Assembly (NCBI RefSeq): GCF_914767665.1
Contig: NC_059506.1
Location: 1,798,001-1,862,000, forward strand
Origin: Harmonia axyridis
Lineage: Eukaryota > Arthropoda > Insecta > Coleoptera > Coccinellidae
Reading direction: 5' to 3'
DNA: 64,000 nt
This document shows positions 23,003 to 34,100 of this stretch, one piece after another. A program made the translations under genes and the position numbers. Position 1 is the stretch's first letter; the number at the start of each line of letters is the position of its first letter. The notes beneath the pieces were generated by a model, which was given only the letters and a program-made list of their open reading frames with translations, was not told the DNA's origin and made no database searches.

Positions 23003-24282
23003 CTAGGCTTTTCGGAAGGGACCGCCGGTTTTTCTCCGTCGGACCCCCCCTTATCACGCCCTTGCGGATCAGCCCTCCCCCCAGAGCTGGTGGTCAGTTT
23101 TATGGCCTCTTCATTTCCTGGAGGCTTCACCACCTTCTTCTTTACCTCCCCTTTGGGCCTTTTCGACGCCGGACCAGAGGTTGGGGCCTGAGAAGCTCCT
23201 CTCCTCTCGGCCATTGTCTTTGGTCCCTTAAGGCGGAGATTTGTTTGGCCGAAAAAGTAATTTATCTGCCAATTCTTTGCTCTAAGTCTCTCGACCGATG
23301 TTCTATCAGCCGAGATGACAATCTCGAGCATGGGTCCTGATGGTCCCCTCCGAAGGACTCTCCAGCTGGAGGTTTTGAGCCCTGCGTTCTGATTCTCTAC
23401 CGCCTTGAGAATTTTCTCATTGGAGAGATCATGGCTGTCGGGGAGATATCCGACCAGGATCTCCGGGTGAGGCAATTCTGCCTCTTCGGCTATCCTTAGA
23501 TCAGCTCCCTCCCAAGGTTTGAGTTTTGGCTGTATGCTCTTCAGCCACTCCACAGTGGCTTTGTCAGAGCATGTCAGCCCAAGCCAGCCTGGCCTCATAT
23601 GCAGTTGGTGGAACGTAGGCGTTATGGCGTCCTCGTTCCCCAATGCAATAATCTCTTCCATTAGCGATTTTTTGATGGCCATTAGTTGGTCCATTTCCAA
23701 AATCACCTCTGGAAATTTTTTGTGCATTATCCCCACCTTCAGACCAGCGGTAGCCTGGCTGTAGGTGGGCCCACCTGATGCGGGACCCTTGGGAGTTCCT
23801 AAGGGCTGAGCCCCGGAAGCTCCCGAGGATTGAACTTTGGAGGCACCCGAGGCCTGAGCCCCGGCACCTCCTGAGGACCGTGCGACTTTTGAAGCCTCGC
23901 ATTTGGCACTCTTTGGCTGCTTGCCTTTAGGCGTGCTGTCCTCCGACCTATTTCTCTTGGTCCCTCGGCCTGTTTTCTGCTTTGGACCAATTGGTTTGGA
24001 GGCTTCTTTCCTGGCATCGTCAGGAGCCATCCCTTTCTTTAGAAGGAACTTCATCCTCCTTCTGGCGGCCCCGGAGAGTCTATGTCTCCTGACCGTCAGC
24101 TTTTCGAGGCCAGCTACGACCTCTTCATCGCTGCTCTTCAGCAGCATTTCCTCCGCCATGGGGTCAGGACTTGCGCCCTGTTCCTCAGGCTGAGCGAGGC
24201 TTTGCTCTTCCTCGATTAGCACATTAGGGCTAGTGCTAGACCCTTCTTTAGTTTTTTCTATCTGGTCCATATGAAGTCCCAC
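22984..24282 (-). CDS. I-like LINE ORF1 (gag-like RNA-binding protein)
   Basis: A 432-aa frame without breaks. Residues 1-60 are acidic and polar. Residues 60-130 are basic (VRRHRLSGAARRRMKFLLKK, then Lys/Arg-rich). Residues 135-180 are a Gly/Ser/Ala low-complexity linker. From about 190 to 360 there is a globular region with PWEGADLR, QNAGLKTSSWRVLRR and a closing NYFFG. That pattern resembles the domain listed as DUF4780 in insect LINE ORF1-like proteins; this assignment is from memory of the family and should be checked by HMM. The tail is again basic and polar. It would coat element RNA. The stop TAA at 22984-22986 lies inside the open frame of ORF2. Confidence 0.85.
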   Translation of the reverse strand: MGLHMDQIEKTKEGSSTSPNVLIEEEQSLAQPEEQGASPDPMAEEMLLKSSDEEVVAGLEKLTVRRHRLSGAARRRMKFLLKKGMAPDDARKEASKPIGPKQKTGRGTKRNRSEDSTPKGKQPKSAKCEASKVARSSGGAGAQASGASKVQSSGASGAQPLGTPKGPASGGPTYSQATAGLKVGIMHKKFPEVILEMDQLMAIKKSLMEEIIALGNEDAITPTFHQLHMRPGWLGLTCSDKATVEWLKSIQPKLKPWEGADLRIAEEAELPHPEILVGYLPDSHDLSNEKILKAVENQNAGLKTSSWRVLRRGPSGPMLEIVISADRTSVERLRAKNWQINYFFGQTNLRLKGPKTMAERRGASQAPTSGPASKRPKGEVKKKVVKPPGNEEAIKLTTSSGGRADPQGRDKGGSDGEKPAVPSEKPSGQPTS

Positions 24283-24767
24283 GTGCAGCTAGGGAATTTC
24301 AGTCACCAGAGGCAGAGCCCCGCATGCCCCTGGAAGGCCAATTAAACCAGAGGTCGCCTGGTATCTGGAGTTCGCATATTCAGGACTAGATCCTTCCACT
24401 AGCCACGCAGACTTCGGCATACGCTGTTCCACCTTGTCTTGGGGAAAGTTTTTATTGTGTCTTTCATACACTCGGTTCAGGCGGTTAAGCCAAATCCCCC
24501 GGCATGTGTCCTCTGCTCGCGAGACATGACCACAGACATCAGATTCCACATGTCGGTATATCAGGCATGAAGTGCTGATCCCTTGCATACCTGGCATCGT
24601 AAACTCCGTGCAATACCCCAAGCCACGACACTACAGCAGGGTATGGGGAGTCGCACCGCATTGGTCAGTGTCGGTCGATCACTGTCCAACTCTCGCCCCG
24701 AGGAGGCTGCGGTGAACCATGCCAGCACAGACCTTGGCATGGCTGGGGTCGACTAATCCCCCGAGAG
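24283..24767 (-). promoter_or_regulatory. 5' region of the I-like LINE (presumed internal promoter and leader)
   Basis: 485 bp between the target duplication and the ORF1 start on the minus strand, with GC-rich composition like the rest of the element. LINEs of this group carry an internal promoter at the 5' end. The 110-codon frame in it (24289-24621) has no recognised domain and I treat it as leader sequence. Confidence 0.5.
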
Positions 24768-24782
24768 CTCGATTTGACCTTA
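24768..24782 (+). repeat. Target-site duplication, right copy
   Basis: CTCGATTTGACCTTA, identical to 19266-19280. It marks the 5' junction of the minus-strand LINE, so the element begins at 24767. Confidence 0.93.
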
Positions 24783-25604
24783 ATGTTATATTTTTATTAT
24801 TGTTTGAAACATGGATGATAACGAATTAATTATTGTATTTATAATATTTATATTTTTTGAGATATTAATACTTAAATACCGTGCAAGCCAAGTAAAGGCT
24901 TGATAAGTGTTATTCAGACTCTGCAATAAAAACAACAATAGTTAAAGGGTGTTAACTTTTAACGAGGTCGAAGAACCAGCGACGATGCTGGTCACCCAAA
25001 TTCGGCAGTTGTTTACGAAAAAATCGAACACGAAATGGTTTTAAGAGATCGTAAATTGGAGTTGCATAAGTTAGTCTATTCGGAAAGATGTTTGGATCTT
25101 TTTGACAGGAAGATCTTCAAAATGAGGCATCGCAACACTCCTCATCCCTATTCAAAATCAAGGGGTTATACTCACCCCCGTTAGGGGGTTGAAAGAACGG
25201 GGATGAAAAAAGCGGAAAAGTTCTCGAATCAGAAATTTATAGGTCCGAGCGATTTTCCACAATTTCAATTTAAAGCCAGAAAATCGAGTTGTTAAATTTT
25301 CGTTGGACTACAGTGTATATTCATCACTACAGTCCGTAGCCAAACAAAGCATCAGCTGAGTGGAAAATGGTCGTTGAAAGCCATCCAAAATGACTGAAAC
25401 ATAAGCTGGCAAAGTTATGGCATTCGTATTTTGGGACGTGAATGGTATATTGTTCATTGATATACTTGCAAAAGATAAAACCATCAACAGTTAATGTTGA
25501 TTAAGTGCAGTTTCAATAATTGGCTATATTAGAGCTGCATTCTCAAATGGTTTGGAAATACAGAGTGTGTACCTACCAAAAAAGTGGAAATGACCAAACA
25601 CATA

Positions 25605-26170
25605 CACTGTGTCCGTAAAGTATGGAACATATTCATTTTTAGCTAAACAGACCATTTTAACAAATAATCCTGAAACACGTCGATTTTTGATTTTAATTCA
25701 CCGTATTTTAAAATAATAATCTAATATACAGGGTGAATTACTTTCGAGTAATGACGTCACCGTCATTTTTTTTGAATGGAACACCCCCATTTTGTCTCAA
25801 TTTTCCGATTACTCTAGCTGAGCTGACTTCAAAAATGTATCACATGTTGATTCCAATTGACAAAAATACAATAGTTTTGTGTGTGCTAATAAAATAACGC
25901 ATAACATTCTTCATTAGTTAAATTAACATTATTATCAAAAATACTAATTGTCTAGCGGCAATTGATTTGAATGTAACACCCTGTAGTTTGTTACATTTTT
26001 AGATTAGTAAAAATTCAAAACATGTTTGGTACTTGTGGTCTAGCAGACAGAATATCAAAGAAATCATTCTTATCAATTCAAAAAAAAACATAGTAGTTCA
26101 GTTTTTTGTGAAATGTCATTATTTGTTTAGTAATTTATTGGTGTTCAGTATTTTAAATAATATAATACTT
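25605..26170 (+). mobile_element. CACTGTG-ended MITE, copy 1 (right arm missing)
   Basis: TA at 25603-25604, then CACTGTGTCCGTAAAGTATG. The first 450 bp match the left arm of copies at 46402 and 53113 (GAAACACGTCGATTTTT, TACTTTCGAGTAATGACGTC, TAGCTGAGCTGA). The following stretch (GTTTGGTACTTGTGGTCTAG, TGTCATTATTTGTTTAGTAA) matches the inner part of copy 2 in complement. The right inverted arm is absent. No coding sequence is present. Confidence 0.75.
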
Positions 26171-27598
26171 CGTCGGTTGTTACTTGATTTCCTTGGTAAG
26201 GCATCCCAGAAATTCATTCAAAAGCCATATTAGGAGACTGTAATTGACTGATGGTATATTCATCTTCCTGTCAAAATATTTTTGTGATAACTCCAACTCC
26301 AAATTGGAGATTTCAGAGCCAGCATGAAAGACAAAAAAAATTTCACTATGAAGTAAGATTATGTCACATTTACTTAATAAGGGTGAAACCGGTATATCGC
26401 TGTTCTCCCTCGATGACATGCATTCTCCTTGGGTTACTTTCGATTATGATTCCTACGTAATAGCGTGGAGACCTTCTGTCTGACAATGGTTATGTAGATG
26501 GCATTTTGCTGATACATTAACCAGATAGATAATTAATATCGTATGATATTATTACACACTTGGAAATTGTACTTCTTTTTCTTTTTTTTTCATCATTCAT
26601 TTCCAAATATCAGCCGTTTCATTCATTACTTATATCGCATTTGAAAAAGTAGTGGTAAATTCTCGGGTCAATTTATATGATTCAAGGTTTGAAAATAAGA
26701 AGATTGCCTGAATTCTCGATTATAATGTCTTCGGTTTTTGCTTCCCTACTAGGTACAGCAACAACTCTTCGATTCTTAGGACATTATATTTGTACCTTGA
26801 GTGATATATTTATAACATTGTCATTTACACGTGGATCTTGTTCACCAGGATCTTGGCGTTTCTCAACCAACAGCGGTTCTAGGAAACCTTCCAGAGAATT
26901 ATTTTATTTTTGGATCACGACCAACGTAAAACCTATTTTCTTCGGAAATTACGTTAGATACCACAATGGATTTATTGAAAATCGAAATAATGAATATTTT
27001 CCTGGTAGTCAACTTACGTGACTTCTTCGGTTGCTGACATGAATTGAAAATAAATACGTGTTCAATGTTGTTCACATGGTATTTCCCAGTAGCGATGAAT
27101 ATTGGCAACTCGATAACTTTTTAAGATTAAAAAAAAGGTGAGAATATTAATAGTATCAATACTAAGATGAATGATCAGTTGAATCAACAATGAGGAAGAA
27201 TATCAGGAAGTGGTTTCAAATCATTACCGCAGACAAAAAGTATAGGATAGATAATAAACTCGATAGATTAGTGTTTCATAATCTGAGAACAAAGATATTG
27301 ATTTGTTCTGGAGAATTTTTTGATCTGAAATTACTAGATTGGATTCAGGAAAGATTTTTGAGCGCTCGTTCTTCAAACGCTATAGCGTTTACAATATATT
27401 GTATCGTCACTGTGTACTTTATGTACTTTTCAGGTCTTGAGCCTGCAATTGTCTCAAAAGATAATTAACGACTCAGTGATGATGAATGCATTATCAAATT
27501 ATATTCAACTTGAAAATTTAAGGCAGATTCGGATCTCGAATTCCACGGTTTACCTAGTTAATGGCAAAAATATGACTAGACCATAGAGTAATAAACAT
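26171..27598. other. Intergenic DNA with an unassigned coding-like minus-strand stretch
   Basis: Mostly AT-rich and unassigned. On the minus strand, 26903-26682 reads 73 codons interrupted by one TAA (26784-26786) with protein-like composition on both sides of the stop. I do not recognise the family; see the findings. Confidence 0.4.
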
Positions 27599-28530
27599 GA
27601 AGGGTGTTTTTTTTAGAGCTATAGAACTTTAAATAGCAGTAAAACAAAGATGGATTATTCGATTGACATGAAGTTTATTTATCCGCAAGATAATCTTGTG
27701 CCATTACATTTTAAATATGATTTCTGGCATATGACCGCCACTACTGGCTCGGATGTAGTCCAATCTGGACGTCCAATTTTCGATGACTTTTTCCAACATT
27801 TGTGGCCGTATATCGGCAATAACACGGCGAATGTTGTCTTCCAAATGGTCAAGGGTTTGTGGCTTATTACCAATGACTTTACATAGCCCCACAAAAAGTA
27901 GTCTAGCGGTGTTAAATCACAAGATCTTGGAGGCCAATTCACTGGTCGGAAACGTGAAATTAGGCGGTCACCAAACGTGTCTTTCAGTAAATCGATTGTG
28001 GCACGAGCTGTGTGACATGTTGCGCCGTCTTGTTGGAACCAGAGCTCCTGGACATCATGGTTGTTCAATTCAGGAATGAAAAAGTTAGTAATCACGGCTC
28101 TATACCGATCACCATTGAGTGTAACGTTCTGGCCATCATCGTTTTTGAAGAAGTACGGACCAATGATTCCACCAGCCCATAAAGCGCACCAAACAGTCAG
28201 TTTTTCTGGATGTAACGGTGTTTCGACATACACTTGAGGATTAGCTTCACTCCAAATGCGGTAGTTTTGTTTGTTGACGTAGCCAATCAACCAGAAGTGA
28301 GCTTCATCGCTGAACAAAATAAAATGGACGTAGTGCGCGATACGTATTCCGCACAGAACCATTATTTTCGAAATGAAATTTCACTATTTCCAAGCGTTGT
28401 TCAGGCGTGAGTCTATTTATGATGACTTGCCAAACCAAACTGAGAATAAATCAATTGACAGCTGTTAAATCGGTCGCCATCTTGAACAGAAATGCCTACT
28501 CAAAGTTATATACCTCGAAAAAGACAGCCT
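27599..28530 (-). mobile_element. DD41D (rosa-type) mariner, internally deleted copy 1
   Basis: The 3' end is at the left (AGGGTGTTTTTTTTAGAGCT) and the 5' end at the right (ATATACCTCGAAAAA). The two tips are an imperfect inverted repeat of about 40 bp. The N-terminal helix-turn-helix coding start is followed directly by the catalytic domain, so roughly the middle third of a normal transposase is missing. The same junction is in the copies at 29232, 58198, 55047 and 63794. Confidence 0.85.
27679..28362 (-). pseudogene. Mariner transposase catalytic remnant, copy 1
   Basis: The frame opens at the ATG of MVLCGIRIAHY, which reads the helix-turn-helix region out of frame, then enters the catalytic frame at FSDEAHFW. 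Catalytic positions are seen at SDEAHF, FQQDGATCH and PLDYFLWG, with 41 residues between the last two Asp residues. After KSLV a small deletion shifts the frame, so the C-terminus is unrelated to the other copies. Not functional. Confidence 0.85.
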
Positions 28531-29231
28531 TTACTTACGACTCTGTTATTCTTTTATTTCCGCTCACTTACATTTTTCATAAAATTATGAAAGGAAAAAT
28601 CGGTTTCACCGCTATAGATTTTCTGGAATATACGCATTTACCTTTACCATCGTTATCTTGGTATCAAATAATGCACTTTATATAATTTATTTACAGGAAT
28701 TTTCAAAATTATTCAATGATAATTGTTCCATGAAATATAAAAGAATTAAATGAGGTGAATTTAATGAACCTTGGTTGAAATTTTGCTGATTCCATTCAAT
28801 GATCATTTTGAGCGTGGGATATTTCAGACAAGGTAATTGAAATGTTGAAGCACCTAAACGTGATGTAACGGTTGGTAATCCAGGAAATGTACAGATTTCC
28901 TTGAATCTGCTTCCAGGTATTTTGTTTAAAACTGTAGATATCAGTTGGAGCAAATGCAGTGAAGTGTAAAAATTAAACGTGTGAGTGGAAATTGTAGATA
29001 CTACTTTGCTCTATGTAAATCTGCGGCCTATTTTCAAAATCGGCATAAACCTTTCACACTCTTGTTCTTGAGAGCAGGGTGCCATTATTTTTCTCGAATT
29101 CTCGTTGGTCGCGATTCTTGAGTCAAAAATTTCTATAAATAATATAAATTTGGAATCAGTGATGATTGATTGATACTCGATGATCTAATTAATGTCAATA
29201 AGTGTCTGATTAAGACAAAACCTCGGATCTA
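28531..29231. other. Spacer between two mariner copies
   Basis: 700 bp of AT-rich DNA with no recognised gene or repeat. Confidence 0.45.
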
Positions 29232-30171
29232 AAGGGTGTTTTTTCTAGAGCTATAGAACTTCAAATTGCAATAAAACAACGATGGATTATTCGATTGACA
29301 TGAATTTTATTTATCCGCAAGATAATCTTGTGACATTATATTTTAAATATGATTTCTGGCATATGACCGCCACGGCTGGTTCGGATGTAGTACAATCTGG
29401 ACGTCCAATTTTCGATCACTTTTTCCAACATTTGTAGCCGTATATCGGCAATAACACGGCGAATGTTGTTTTCCAAATGGTCATGAGTTTGTGGCTTATC
29501 CGCATAGACCAACGACTTTACATAGCCCCACAGAAAGTAGTCTAGCGGTGTTAAATCACAAGATCTTGGAGGCCAATTCACAGGTTCAAAACGTGAAATT
29601 AGGCGGTCACCAAACGTGTCTTTCAATAAACCGATTATGGCACGAGCTGTGCGACATGTTGCGCCGTCTTGTTGGAACCACAGCTCCTGGACATCATGGT
29701 TGTTCAATTCAGGAATGTAAAAGTTAGTAATCATGGCTCTATACCGATCACCATTGACTGTAACTTTCTGGCCATCATCGTTTTTGAAAAAGTACGGACC
29801 AATGATTCCACCAGCCCATAAAGCGCACCAAACAGTCAGTTTTTCTGGATGTAACGGTGTTTCGACATACACTTGAGGATTAGCTTCACTCCAAATGCGG
29901 CAGTTTTGTTTGTTGACGCAGCCATTCAACCAGAAGTGCGCTTCATCGCTAAACAAAATAAAATGAAAGTAGTGCGCGTTACGTATTCCGCACAGAACCA
30001 TTATTTTCGAAATAAAATTGCACCAGTTGCAAGCTTTGTGCAGGCGTAAGTCTATTCATGATGAATTGCCAAACCAAACTAAGAATAAATTACTTAACAG
30101 CTGTTAAATCGGTCCCCATCTTGAACAGTAATGCCAACTTAAAGTTATATACCTCGAAAAAAAACACCCTA
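29232..30171 (-). mobile_element. DD41D mariner, internally deleted copy 2
   Basis: It is flanked by TA on the left (29230-29231) and TATA on the right. Tips are AAGGGTGTTTTTTC and AAAAAAAACACCCTA. It is the same orientation and internal deletion as copy 1, 0.7 kb away, and about 940 bp long. Confidence 0.87.
29336..30001 (-). pseudogene. Mariner transposase catalytic remnant, copy 2 (open to the normal C-terminus)
   Basis: 221 codons from the out-of-frame ATG (MVLCGIRNAHY) through FSDEAHFWLNG to GGHMPEIIFKI. All three Asp positions of the DD41D triad are present (SDEAHF, QQDGATC, PLDYF). The helix-turn-helix N-terminus needed for binding the ends is not in this frame, so an active transposase is unlikely. 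Confidence 0.85.
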
Positions 30172-31046
30172 TAGTATGCAGAATACTCATCATTTTCTGT
30201 ATCTACCTGCTGAAATCCAAGGTTTGGCAATTATTGCTCTCCTATTGTCGTCCGTTGGCGGGCTCGAAGTTTGTTTTCTGAATTTCTGATATAATTGGGT
30301 ATTCATCTCAATCATTTTGAGTTGATATGAAACGTTGATTCACTATGGGGCATGAGAAGTGCGTTTTTTGTGGAGAAACTCGCGAATTCAGTGAAATATC
30401 GTATCACTGATATCATTTCCGCGTGCTTCATGTCAAATTTGATAGTTCATGATGGGGACAAAATTTGCTCACTGAAAATGACATATGCTCCCTCTTTCTA
30501 TGTTTATTATTCTGAGGTCGAAATCAAAGTTTCCCTACTGACGAAAACCGAATAATTTAAAACACAGTAGGTATCTATATTTTTATCGCATCGCCTTGGA
30601 TATTTAGCATAATGAATTGCGAAACATACGTGTAAAACGATAAGAAAACTTAGAACATAAAACGTTCCATTGCTCTTCTTATCCTCTATTCGCCAGCAAC
30701 TATGTGTTTTATACCTATTATTCTCTATATACTCTCGAAAATGGTTTGTTCACAGTGATACGAAACGTATTGAACCTTTTGAAGGAGTTATCCCTGATGT
30801 TGACATTAAGCTCCTTTCTTTTAAGATCTGTTACGTTTATCGAGTATTATTCGAACCAGTTCAATTAATGTTGACTTTTCCGGAACTGCAATTTGTTTGA
30901 TTACTTGAAATCCGCTACATTTTGCAGTAATTGATATGCTTGAAAGATATCGAATTCAATGCTACTGATTGTTGGTTAATATTCTTGATTTACTCCGTAT
31001 ATTATATACCATAAATTTATACGTGTTTTCCTTCTTTTGGCTTCAG
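30172..31046. other. Upstream region of gene B
   Basis: AT-rich; no convincing exon. If gene B has a 5' leader exon it is not obvious here. The acceptor TTTTGGCTTCAG ends at 31046. Confidence 0.45.
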
Positions 31047-31177
31047 AAATGGGTACGAGACATCTCCAGATATTCCTGCTGTTTGCGGCAGGATTTATAG
31101 GTTATGGAATGAGAGCTAATATGTCTGTTGGTATAGTGGCCATGATGAGCGACAAACCACCTGATAAAAGTATACCT
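31047..31177 (+). CDS. Gene B exon 1: helix 1
   Basis: The acceptor TTCAG ends at 31046; the ATG is at 31049 and the donor CCT|GTGAGT at 31178. It has 43 codons from the ATG, ending in phase 0. It encodes GTRHLQ and the SLC17 helix-1 signature (RANMSVGIVAM). It could be the start exon or an internal exon joined to a leader. Confidence 0.82.
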
Positions 31178-34100
31178 GTGAGTACCTTCTTTATGTTGAA
31201 CTATTAATTTAACAGAGAAATGCTCTGATGGCCAGTGGAACGACGCTAAGGTGCTGGAGACAAGAGATCTGCGTGAATCGGCAAATAATATAGGGAGGCC
31301 CTCATAGTATATGAGTTTTTCCGGAATATTTCGGAACAGGTGAATTTTCATTTGAATTATATAGATTATACATTTTTTTGTCACGCAGTAACATTAGACT
31401 CCGTTAGAGACTAATTAAAATTAAAGTCCATTAGAGCTTAATTGGAAATATACAGGGTGTACCTAAATAGTGTAAAAAATCAAGCATATGTTCTGTCTAA
31501 TGAGTTATGAAACATTTTCAGATTGCATGGAATTGAATTGAGTAACCCAAGTTTGTTCGAAGTTTCATATATGTACCTACTTAAAACTTCCTGTTTTTCA
31601 GATATTTCGATTTTTTATGAACCTTAGAGTCTTTGGAAGAACCTAATGAATCCAAAATGAATTAATTCAATTGAATATTATTTCAAAAGTAAATACTAGA
31701 AGAACGATAATCATTGAGGACTCTACTGGGTGTTCAAAATGAGACGATACATTCATGTTTTATTCAAACCTTAATATCGGTCTTATTCCAAATGATACAC
31801 CCTGTATTCAATTTTTTTATTCGGTTTATTTTATTACTCAGAAAATAGATATTCCATTATAAATAATCCCGGTATTAACATTTCAATGAGTCTCATTTTG
31901 AACACCCAGTTAAATTCTTATTAATTATCAAAAAGTCAGTACTTACCTCCGTTCTTCTAGTATTCACTTTCAAAATCACATTCGAATGAAATAATTTATT
32001 TCGAAGCTCTTTGATCTAATTCATGAAAAAAAAAGTTATATGCCGATGGAACATGGAACAAACTTAGGGTCATTTATTCCATAGAATCTGAAGATTCAAT
32101 TGAAAACAGTGTGTTCCATAAGAAAAACATTGGGAATTTTCAAACAATTCGAGCAAATTGAGCCTAATGTCTCGAAAAATATTCGCAAATTTCGGCGTAA
32201 AATTGCATAATCTACTGAACACACATGAAATAATTAATGTCCAAAAATTATACACTGTGTATAGCCGTTATAACCAATTTACAGTGTATTCTGAAAGTTA
32301 CAGGTATTTAAAAATTCTTCAAATTTTCAAAAACACCTTGTATCTCGAAAAAAAGAAATTTTTTGGTAACTTCTAATATAATTTTCCAACTCTTACATAT
32401 GTCCTCTATCTAAAGGTTGTCCAACGGATCACTGAACATAGAGCTACATAGAAAGACTTATTCCCTAGATAGTGGACCAAAATAAAATATTCACTTGAAT
32501 TGTGACCACTCAACAACCAAACTGGTTTTTCCAGATTTGCAGACAATGTCCGAAAAATAAAAGTGAGACTAAACATTTCGAATTGATAAGAAATCAAAAC
32601 AAATATTCAAAAATGCAGAATTAAATTTCTAGATCGTGTTTCAACTTTGTTTTTGAAGTTGATCCGTGACATTTGTTTTCGTATCTTTTGATTAATTGAT
32701 GAACAATGATAAATTCATTCCAATTGGGACTTTAGTAAGGGTCTTCTGTAAAACAATGATGAGAAATTTTCACTTGGAATTGGTAATACCACCATCATGT
32801 ATTCCACCAATTTTGTTCAATTTTTAAGTCCTCGTTAAGGATGTATCATTTTTCAAAACACCTGTATTTTTGAAATTTGAGCCGGAAATGGTATCAAACA
32901 AAAAGGTTCGACTCAGGGTTCCACAAATTTGGCCGTTCAGTTTTTTTTCCTGTTGATGTCAAAACTACATATTCGATCGAGATGAAAATTTGCATTCGAG
33001 TATACCATTACAAATTCAAGCCCCGTACAAAACTTCATCTTGATTAGGTAGCCAGAATCATAAAAAAAGAGGAATATCGAAAAAAATTAACCAATATTTC
33101 CGTGACCATAAAAGTTCAAATTTTGGATGTTAATATAAAATAACCATCTAAATCAAGCTCCGTAAAAAGTTTCAACCTGACACTACATTAGGGGGCACAA
33201 TTGCCACATGGTTGAACGAGCACTCAAAAGCTTCTGATTTCATGTTAGTGCTTTCGTCATTTTTTTATGGTACCTACGTTGTTGAGTTGATAATTATTTC
33301 ACTACACAGAAACCTAATTATCTAAATGAGCTAAGCTTATCTCAGCATTTAAACGACCAAAGCGTTAGAATCAGTAAGTCGATAATATGAAAAATTAAAT
33401 AATGATAGAAATTATTTTATATGTTGGTACTCCGAACTTTCCGCCACGGCTTTATCTGTCAATTCATCAATTTGCCTTAAAGAAATCAGTTCTGCCAACC
33501 AACATTTTTCAATGCAAAAATCATTCGTTAAATGATATTTAACGAAATATTCCATTAATTTCAATAAAAATGCAATGAATTAGAGAAAATAATGTATAAT
33601 ACTCGTACAAAAGGGTCATTCTACCACTCGTTCATTCAAAAACTCGCCACTTCGTGGCTCGTTTTTGAATTTTGAACTTGTGGAAGAATATCAATGCCTT
33701 CTGCACTTGTATTATAAATAACTATTTTATGTTTACTTTTGTTTCTTCTGTTTTTATACGATTCAGTGAATTTGTTGCCCGGCATTCATTTTAAAAAGAC
33801 GTTTTTTTCAGTTAACTTCCTCAAATTAGTATAATGATATCAATACAATTCGGCAATTTCAATTGATAGAGAAGAATATAAAACTCTTCAGAAATGGCCA
33901 GTTCACGCATTTTGTGGTGTGGAGTCAAATACCTATATCCTATGAATTTCGAAGACTAAAAACTCATTCTTTAAATTTCGAAAAATTTCCGAAGATATCA
34001 AAAAGGAAACCTACTTCAGGCAACTCAAAAGAATATAGTAATGGTATGATACAAAATGCAGGAGAAATGATACATACACCTTGGTGTAAAACTATCATTT

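Larger units (their letters stand above)
19281..24767 (-). mobile_element. Full-length I-like LINE retrotransposon
   Basis: The element is 5.49 kb, on the minus strand, bounded by a perfect 15-bp target-site duplication. Its 3' end (left) is an (AAT)n tail, as in the Drosophila I factor, which ends in TAA repeats. From 5' to 3' on the minus strand it has a 5' region (24283-24767), ORF1 (24282-22984), ORF2 (about 23002-19373) with endonuclease, reverse transcriptase, RNase H and a CCHC cluster, and a short 3' UTR. The absence of stops and the perfect duplication indicate a recent insertion. Its base composition is markedly more GC-rich than its surroundings. The EN-RT-RNH order places it in the I group of clades; the exact clade needs a tree. 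Confidence 0.92.

Noticed and set aside
22984..24193. Several 70-115-codon frames opposite or beside the LINE ORFs
   Set aside because: They are shadows of the GC-rich ORF1/ORF2 in other frames.
24289..24621. 110-codon frame on the minus strand upstream of the LINE ORF1
   Set aside because: It lies in the LINE 5' region, has no recognised domain and precedes ORF1 in a different frame; treated as leader sequence.
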